A stretch of 64,000 nt of DNA from Cryptomeria japonica (taxonomy: Eukaryota > Streptophyta > Pinopsida > Cupressales > Cupressaceae), in the NCBI RefSeq assembly GCF_030272615.1, contig NC_081405.1:475234008-475298007 (forward strand), written 5' to 3'. Shown here piece after piece: positions 58,438 through 64,000 of the stretch (position 1 is the first letter of the stretch; each line of letters opens with the position of its first letter). The notes beneath the pieces were generated by a model. That model had not been told where the DNA came from, ran no database searches, and saw only the letters and a program-made list of their open reading frames with translations. A program made the translations under genes and the position numbers.

Positions 58438-58860
58438 ACTACATTTGTTGAAAACATGAAGATGAAGACTGGTGCTACAAGGAAGAATAATGCTCGTTCA
58501 AAAGGAAAAGGTAAGATAAATGAAAATGGCTTCATTAGAGATAAGGACACAAGAGGGAGATATAGAAGATCAAAATATGTTACTATTATTCAATCAAAGG
58601 TTATAGGCATAGAGCAAGTGAGTGTAGAGAATGGTCTAGCAAAGGTCAAGTCATTGTCTTTAGAAATAAAAATGCAATTTGTCAAAAATGTGGTGCATAT
58701 GGACATAGTGTGGCAAGTTACAAATTCATGCATAGATCTTCCCCCATCTATACTTCAAAAGCATTCAGGACATTGCCTTTCTACCATTCAAGTGTCCATA
58801 GCTCTGATGAGGTTGTCTCTAAAATTCTCATGAATATTGTTCCACTTCCAGCCAGGCATC

Positions 58861-59871
58861 CATAGCCCCAGTGGAGTTTTCTGCATGCTCCCAAAGCCAA
58901 TAATTTGATAAATTTTCACCTTTCTTTTACTTTTTTTTTTTTTTGATATTTTGTTTTTGTTCCATCAATTCCTTTGTCTCATAAGTGATGAAGCTTACTA
59001 AGGGTTTGGAAATTTCAGTGGCGCTGAAGCAAGATTTAGGATTTTCACTATCCATAACTTCTACCAAGAGATCTAAATGACTTAGAGCAATTGATAACAT
59101 AAGTGGAATACAACATCATCACCCCACCCACAAACATGAACTCCAAAAAATTTAGGCCACTCCAAAACCCTAAACCTAATCAAAGCCACTTGAGTGGGCA
59201 AGATCAAGGGAAACCAACACCAAAGGCTAAAAACCAAAACTAAAACAAATCGAGACAAACCAAAGCATGACAAAACAAACCAAAACCCCACAAGGAGGAA
59301 AGGGAAAACCCAAAAGCCAACATAAAACAAAAAAAAAACAAGCTAAAAGGGAAAACCTAATCTAACTGAAACAAAAATTTTGAAAGGACAATACTCACAA
59401 AATATATACAACTCCTAACATGATTTCTCAGGATGCACAAGAGCAATAGGGTATTAGTCATGGTTTGAAGCCTTGCAAATTTAACTTTATACTCAGAAAA
59501 GTAATCTTTCACAATACAAATCTCAAACTCAATCAAAACTTGAGGAAAGCTTAACAATTGTGGCAACTCATCGAGACCATGATCAATCCATAATCAAATT
59601 TATAAATTTCAAATTCAAGAGCAAGAAAAGAGACAACCTGGTGATTTTCATCATTGAGCAAGAATTCTTGCATACCATCCTTTGCTTCATCAGGATGTCA
59701 AAGCTAGTGGTGTATCATCCCACTTGCATTTGAAACATGCAGATCGAGATCATGCTCAATGGTGAGAAAACTGTGGTGTGAGCTGGATTTGAATGGGAAC
59801 TTGGAAATAAAGGACATTTCTCCAGCTAAGTCCTTTTGAATAAATGATAATGAGCTGAGCCCAAACCCAAA
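58861..59871. other. Gene-free stretch at the truncated side of element C
   Basis: No coding motif in any frame. A T14 run at 58931-58944, and an A-rich purine stretch at 59180-59350 that yields a low-complexity 82-codon frame on -, which I do not take as a gene. The junction with D gag near 58860 has no evident LTR end. Confidence 0.4.
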
Positions 59872-60827
59872 TTACTCTTCATTCTTGACTTCTATCATGG
59901 CAACTTGTTCCTTGATTGACATCTCACGTATCTCAATTTCTTTCAATAATTCTTCTTGGATTTTGAGTAGAGGTTTAAGCACTGACCTGAACCACATTTC
60001 ATAATTTACTTCCATCTCAGTGGCCAAATGACTATCACATATTCCTTCCCACCTCGAGCTGCTTATCATTTCTTCCATCTGGAGCATGCATGAACAAACT
60101 TCTTCATCAAGGAGCATCTCTTCTTGCTTGACTGTGGAAACATTGCTTGCATTTCTTTGAACAAATTCCATTTTTTGGTCAACCTCCACTTCAGTGGGTG
60201 TTCCTTTCCTTGGCATAAGGTACGCAAATTTACTCTTGACTGAATTGTGTTGATTGTCTTGCTCAATTGTTCTTTCTTCACTATAAGATGCTACAATAAT
60301 ATCTTCTTTATTTGATTCTATGTCAATTGGTTGAAGGTGAGCATTTCACTACTTTTTATAGTGTACATCTTTGCTGATTCTTCCAACTCTACCTGCATCT
60401 TAGCTTGGTGAATAGCTTTCCTGCATGATGGACATGTGACTTCGGAATGAGTGGTATTATGGATCCTAAACCAACATGGGAGAAAGATGCCCTCTATGCA
60501 CAAGTCTTTCTCGATACTTAATACTTTCTCAACCATCTCCTTGAACCTCATGAAAAATTCACTTTTACCAATTGAAGCCTTGGGTTCTACTTTTAGCGGT
60601 ACAATGGGCTCATGTACTTTTAAAAAGGAAATTTTTTCTTGCAAGGCTAATTCCATCCTTGACAGAAATGTTGAAAAATGCATCTCATTATGTCCGCCAG
60701 TGTTATGAATTTTACAACTATTCCTTGATGCAAATTTAGATAAACTCCTTGGATGTAACTGCGCATTCAATCTCCACCATAATTGAAGAATGTCAACTTC
60801 TTGCTCATTTTGGTGATGCCACTCCAT
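59872..60827 (-). pseudogene. Element C unknown protein (two overlapping open pieces, probable frameshift)
   Basis: ATG 60827 (MEWHHQNEQEV) opens 169 codons to 60318. The second piece is open to 59872 in another frame, its continuous reading starting a few codons upstream of the first piece's stop, so one frameshift near 60320 would make a single product of about 310 residues. Seen: an N-terminal LQLWWRLNAQLH, a helical middle (LSRMELALQEKISFLKVHE), a Cys/His cluster CIEGIFLPCW...HNTTHSEVTCPSCRK that could bind zinc, and an acidic Glu/Met-rich C-terminal helix. It lies about 160 bp after the primer site, the place of gag, but shows no capsid or CCHC pattern I know. Function unknown. Confidence 0.5.
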
Positions 60828-60988
60828 TGAGGAATCCTTTTTTAATTTTCAATTTTTTTGACATATAAGAGATCTAACATATCTCTGATTCTACACTTGA
60901 ATGCTCATACTGGTTCTGGCCAACTTGAATTTCTTCACTTGTGAAAATGAACTATTTTATGTCTAGGTCCTCCTTCTAGCACCATTTA

Positions 60989-63902
60989 TGTTGGTTGCCG
61001 AGGAGGGTAAAAAAAAATGGCTTGAGATAACCTCTACAAATTTGAAATGATAGAATCTAGAGTCCGCGTATCTGCCCTCCTTCTAGTGTTAATTTTGTTG
61101 ATGTTTTTTTAATGACTACATCAAACATAGAATAAAGTTATCAACAATCACCTTACTCTCTCTTGAAAAAAGTGCGATTGCATGCTAAGATTGTAAGAAG
61201 TCTGGACAATTGACTCCAAGGTTCCTTTATGCTATGGACATGACTCAGTTGGCTAATGTGATTGCTAGTAATCCAAGGGGCCTTACGTTTGCATCATTCT
61301 TTCACTTCTTTGTTATGGCTAGAGCTCCATCATTGGATATGGCAATTCTATGATGCTGCTGCTTCGAACGGGATAAAATGAAAAAAAAAAAAGGGGAAAG
61401 GGTTTAGAAGGATCTAAATCTACTCCTAAGGGCAGTGATATCAATAGTTAATGCTTTTATGGACAAATTCCAAATAAACCAAGCTCTGCTTCACCAATAT
61501 AAACTACAACTCTGCAAGAACTAGTGCAATATTCTAAGGATGTTGGAGGATTTTCATATTGAGAAAAGTGCATTTGAATACCCAACATGATGCAATCCAA
61601 ACAACTATTCACAATTGAACTTAGTACAAAGGGGTTTAGGCTAACTTTACACTGCAACTTACAATCAACAAGATGCAAAAAGTATGAACCATGAAAATTC
61701 ATCAAACACCATTACATTCTCCATTGAAATCAAAGAACTTTATCTAACAACTGAGAAAATCAAATTCTACTCTAAGTGAGGAAGGTGAAACGATGCAAGT
61801 TTTGAAAAAATAACTTAAGTGGACACCATCAGAGAACAATGTTTCACTGTTATTTTCTCAAAAAACTTATCGCAACAATTTCATACAAAGCTCTCTCCTT
61901 TACAAATGAGGGGGGTCACCCCTTTATATAGGCCTTAGACCATGATTACATGCAAAACCCTTATTAGGGTTTCACCCTAGAAGATTCCCCACTCAAGATG
62001 CAACAAGGTGGGAATCAAGAATAAACACCCCATAAAGCCCATATACAATTAATTACAATCCTTCCAAAAATGGCACCCATAAAGCATTAATTAACCATTA
62101 CATTCAAAAAGTGCCCACTATGCAATGGATATACCCTCATGCAAAAATTGCTCATGATGCCATAAATGCATCACCATCTCCTGAACGTGACAACTACATG
62201 CAGAAGGAATCTACCATAGTGCCATAAATGTGATGACTGTATGCAAAGAGATGCTTCATTAATTCAACATGTGTTGAGTCGGCTGCCACTTGGCGAGAAA
62301 ACCTTGGAGAGAGAAAACTTTAGGAGAAAATAATTTGATCCATGAAGAATTTTCTTGAAGTCTCTCAAACTTTCCTTACTTTGGAGGAGATTTTTAATGC
62401 TTTTCCACCATCTCCTATTTTTTAGGAACTTTCCTAAAATTTAGGACCTGGATCTAAGAGAGAGAGTAATCTCTCACGAGTCCAAATCTGCAAAAATTTT
62501 TGGATTCCGACGAGATCTGGTGTCTAAAAATAGATTTTTCAAATTTTTTATTGAGGGGATTTCTGCATCTCCATTCTTCCTTGACCCTAGAAATTTTCCT
62601 TTTGCCTTGGAAATTTCCATCCTGGACTTTCAAACTTAGGCATGGAATGTGGAATTCAGCTTGGTGTAAGGAATTTCATTATTTTCATGCCTTAGAAAAT
62701 TCTCAACTTCCTTACTAGGCTTGGAATTTTGACTTTGACAGAGGAAATTCATCCTTTCCATGCTCTTCCTTGATACCTTGACTTGGGCACCTGCCTTTGG
62801 TCTTGGGCAATGATTCTGCATTGGTAAGGAATTTTGTGATTTTGAAGCTTTCCATGACCATCAAGTTTTGGTGTCCTAGTACTTTCTGTAGGCACAAATC
62901 TCACTTGGTGATGGAATTTTGAACCTTCTTGGATTTTCCATGCCTGGGTTAATTTGGTGTCCTTTTGGGGAGTAGGGAAGATTTTTACTATGGGCAAGGA
63001 ATTTGGCGTCAATCAGAATATATATATGAAATATAATATTTAAGTATAAGTGGTATCTTCAATATGTCTTTTTCCTTTCTTATACTTTAAGTTATATTTC
63101 AAATATATTGGCAGGGTGTTTGAGAGTGGTTTCAGGTCCCTAGGAATCATAATGCAAATTCTGGATTTTGGAAGATCTTTCAAATTTTCAAATAGTCAAA
63201 TTTCAAGCCATTTCCTGATTAGGATGACATTAGTGGATTGATGTGAATTTCCAGACTTGATGATTTTGCATGCTTTCCTCTTCTGGAATAGGAGTTCCAT
63301 ACTTAACCATTTTTTTATCCAACTTGTCTACCTTCTGACTCTTCTGGATTTAGAAACGATCTTCAAGATTGTTCAACGTCTTTAGTGTCTTTAGGGATGT
63401 TCAGTTTTCAATGTTTTCCTATGAAGAACCTACCAAAAAAATAGATTTTCCCAAATAGTAAGTGTTTCAAAATGTTCAGGTTTGGAAAAAGCAGGTCAAG
63501 AAAGCACTTACTAAAAATAATAAGTTTGATTTTTGGCCAAATTAGACCAATCCAGTGGGCAGTGAAACTTACTAAAAATAACTTATTAAAAATAGGAAGT
63601 GCTAAGAATTCAATCAAATTTTACTACGAGGTTCCTTGCAAGGTCCTGATTCCAGTTATATGGTCAGTTTTTCCAAAACCCTAACAAAAACCCCTAAAAT
63701 CAACAAAATAGGCCCTAGACTTCACCAAACTTGCTCAAACAAAAAGAAGACTTGATCAAATTGACCCTTGAACACTTTCAAAGAAGAGAGACTAATGAGA
63801 CTACTGTGAAAAGATGCAAAAAATAAAGCCAAAAGACCGGAAGGACCTAAAAAGTAGGGGGTCTCTATTTGCAATGGGGCGATGTGTGAAAACATCACAA
63901 CA
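60989..63902 (-). repeat. Element C LTR (probably 5' LTR)
   Basis: Reads TGTTG...CAACA on + (60989 and 63898-63902). On the - strand TATATAAAGG at 61921-61930 is a strong TATA box, giving a U3 of about 2 kb and R-U5 of about 0.9 kb. A second LTR-end/primer-site-like pair (CTCCTTCTAG at 61077-61086, TGTTGATG at 61096) could instead be the true boundary. No second LTR in the window. Confidence 0.5.
61921..61930 (-). promoter_or_regulatory. TATA box in element C LTR
   Basis: TATATAAAGG on the - strand, in an otherwise mixed-composition stretch. It would start transcription near 61890 towards the primer site. Confidence 0.55.
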
Positions 63903-64000
63903 AGCTTCATTAGAGATAAGGACACAAGAGGGAGATATAGAAGATCAAAAGATGTTACTCACAAACAAGTTTGGAGACCAAAAGGATCAGATGAAAGGTT
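63903..64000 (+). pseudogene. Second fragment of E/D-family gag
   Basis: Open to the window end: FIRDKDTRGRYRRSKDV then THKQVWRPKGSDERF. Bases 63904-63950 are identical to 58529-58575 in the D gag, and eight more match after one mismatch; the sequences then part. It begins right at the end of the C LTR. It continues beyond the window. Confidence 0.7.

Larger units (their letters stand above)
20579..58860 (+). mobile_element. Element D: copia element of the E family, split by F array and element B
   Basis: D begins TGTTAGCATTGTTGTCATTG, like the E LTR start. LTR pieces are 20579-24479 and 49992-about 50407, joined once the F array and one AAAGC are discounted. A Met-type PBS (50410-50422) and gag (50482-51556, then 58443-58860) follow. 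The E family relationship is seen in matching LTR blocks near 17046/20982, 18210/23790 and 18627/50010, and in the same hairpin and C-tract. No pol of D is visible: the sequence changes near 58860. The left flank is ACAAA; the right end lies outside or was lost. Confidence 0.75.
50482..58860 (+). pseudogene. Element D gag, interrupted by element B
   Basis: ATG 50482 (MVMYESSSANVLKFYG). The N-terminal UBN2-type part has NYFIWSSRMEVYFSSLGYDVW and CKYTKGMWDKLNKIYG, then lacks much of the usual middle. After stops near 50962-51200 a long coiled coil (51246-51480; EKECQNLKDEAEKLTIELEK) follows, then a Ser/Lys-rich stretch. Element B entered at 51556. Past B the frame continues from 58443 (FVENMKMKTGATRKNN), with GFIRDKDTRGRYRRSK, then in a shifted frame two degraded knuckles (CYYYSIKGYRHRASEC, CQKCGAYGHSVASY), ending at TAG near 58858. 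A long Gag with coiled coil before the knuckles fits Sirevirus-type copia. Confidence 0.8.
58861..63902 (-). mobile_element. Element C: LTR element fragment with long LTR and unknown protein
   Basis: On the - strand a long LTR (63902 down to 60989), a primer-site-like TGGTGCTAGAAGGAGG (60969-60984) and a leader to ATG 60827 are in the right order for an LTR element. The left side (58861-59870) holds no LTR copy and no pol, so C is truncated. Its right flank is D-type gag sequence. The left limit is approximate. Confidence 0.5.

Noticed and set aside
59082-59330. 82-codon Phe/Val/Leu-rich frame on -
   Set aside because: Low-complexity translation of an A/C-rich stretch on +. No family resemblance and no neighbouring signal.

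Overview
This is an intergenic, AT-rich stretch of a large plant genome built almost wholly from nested LTR retrotransposons. Every recognisable coding segment is a Gag, protease, integrase, reverse transcriptase (RT) or RNase H piece of Ty1/copia or Ty3/gypsy type, or an extra ORF inside an LTR element. I found no convincing host gene, rRNA, tRNA or CRISPR. The deep nesting, degenerate frames and large LTRs suit a big-genome seed plant. A conifer is my guess from the look of the families, not something the sequence proves.

Eight elements are lettered here. E is a copia element on +, Sirevirus-like: integrase at 1-672, RT-RNase H at 14899-16529, 3' LTR at 16885-19083. It is split by A (673-14898, -), a large LTR element without pol whose target site duplication (TSD) is AATAT/AAGAT. 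A is itself split by H (5365-13048, -), a copia element with TSD CTGCA/CTACA. 19084-20578 holds LTR-like debris. D is a second copy of the E family on +. Its 5' LTR starts at 20579 and is interrupted at 24479 by F, a three-LTR tandem copia array (24480-49986, -) with perfect outer TSD AAAGC. The second unit of F is interrupted by G, a Tekay/Del-like gypsy chromovirus (33796-45932, -) with perfect TSD CACTT. D resumes at 49992 with the end of its LTR, a Met-tRNA primer site and a Gag. The Gag is interrupted by B (51557-58437, -), a second pol-less element of the A family, with perfect TSD ACTAC. After D gag stops near 58860 comes C (about 58861-63902, -), with a long LTR and an unrecognised protein. 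The window ends in another piece of D-type gag.

The least ordinary content is the A/B family. Each copy carries two genes between Met-primed LTRs: a Gag-like protein reduced to a coiled coil plus four CCHC knuckles, and a second protein of roughly 1,000 codons that I do not recognise but that is clearly conserved between the two copies. Neither copy has any pol, so both must have used enzymes in trans, presumably from copia relatives such as E/D.

Two cis-structures recur across families. One is a two-tier hairpin in the R/U5 part of the LTR, whose inner and outer stems differ in sequence between families but stay paired. The other is an inverted repeat that brackets the polypurine tract (PPT) and the first bases of the 3' LTR. 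Element boundaries were read by eye from LTR ends, TSDs, PBS and PPT and should be good to a few bases unless marked approximate.
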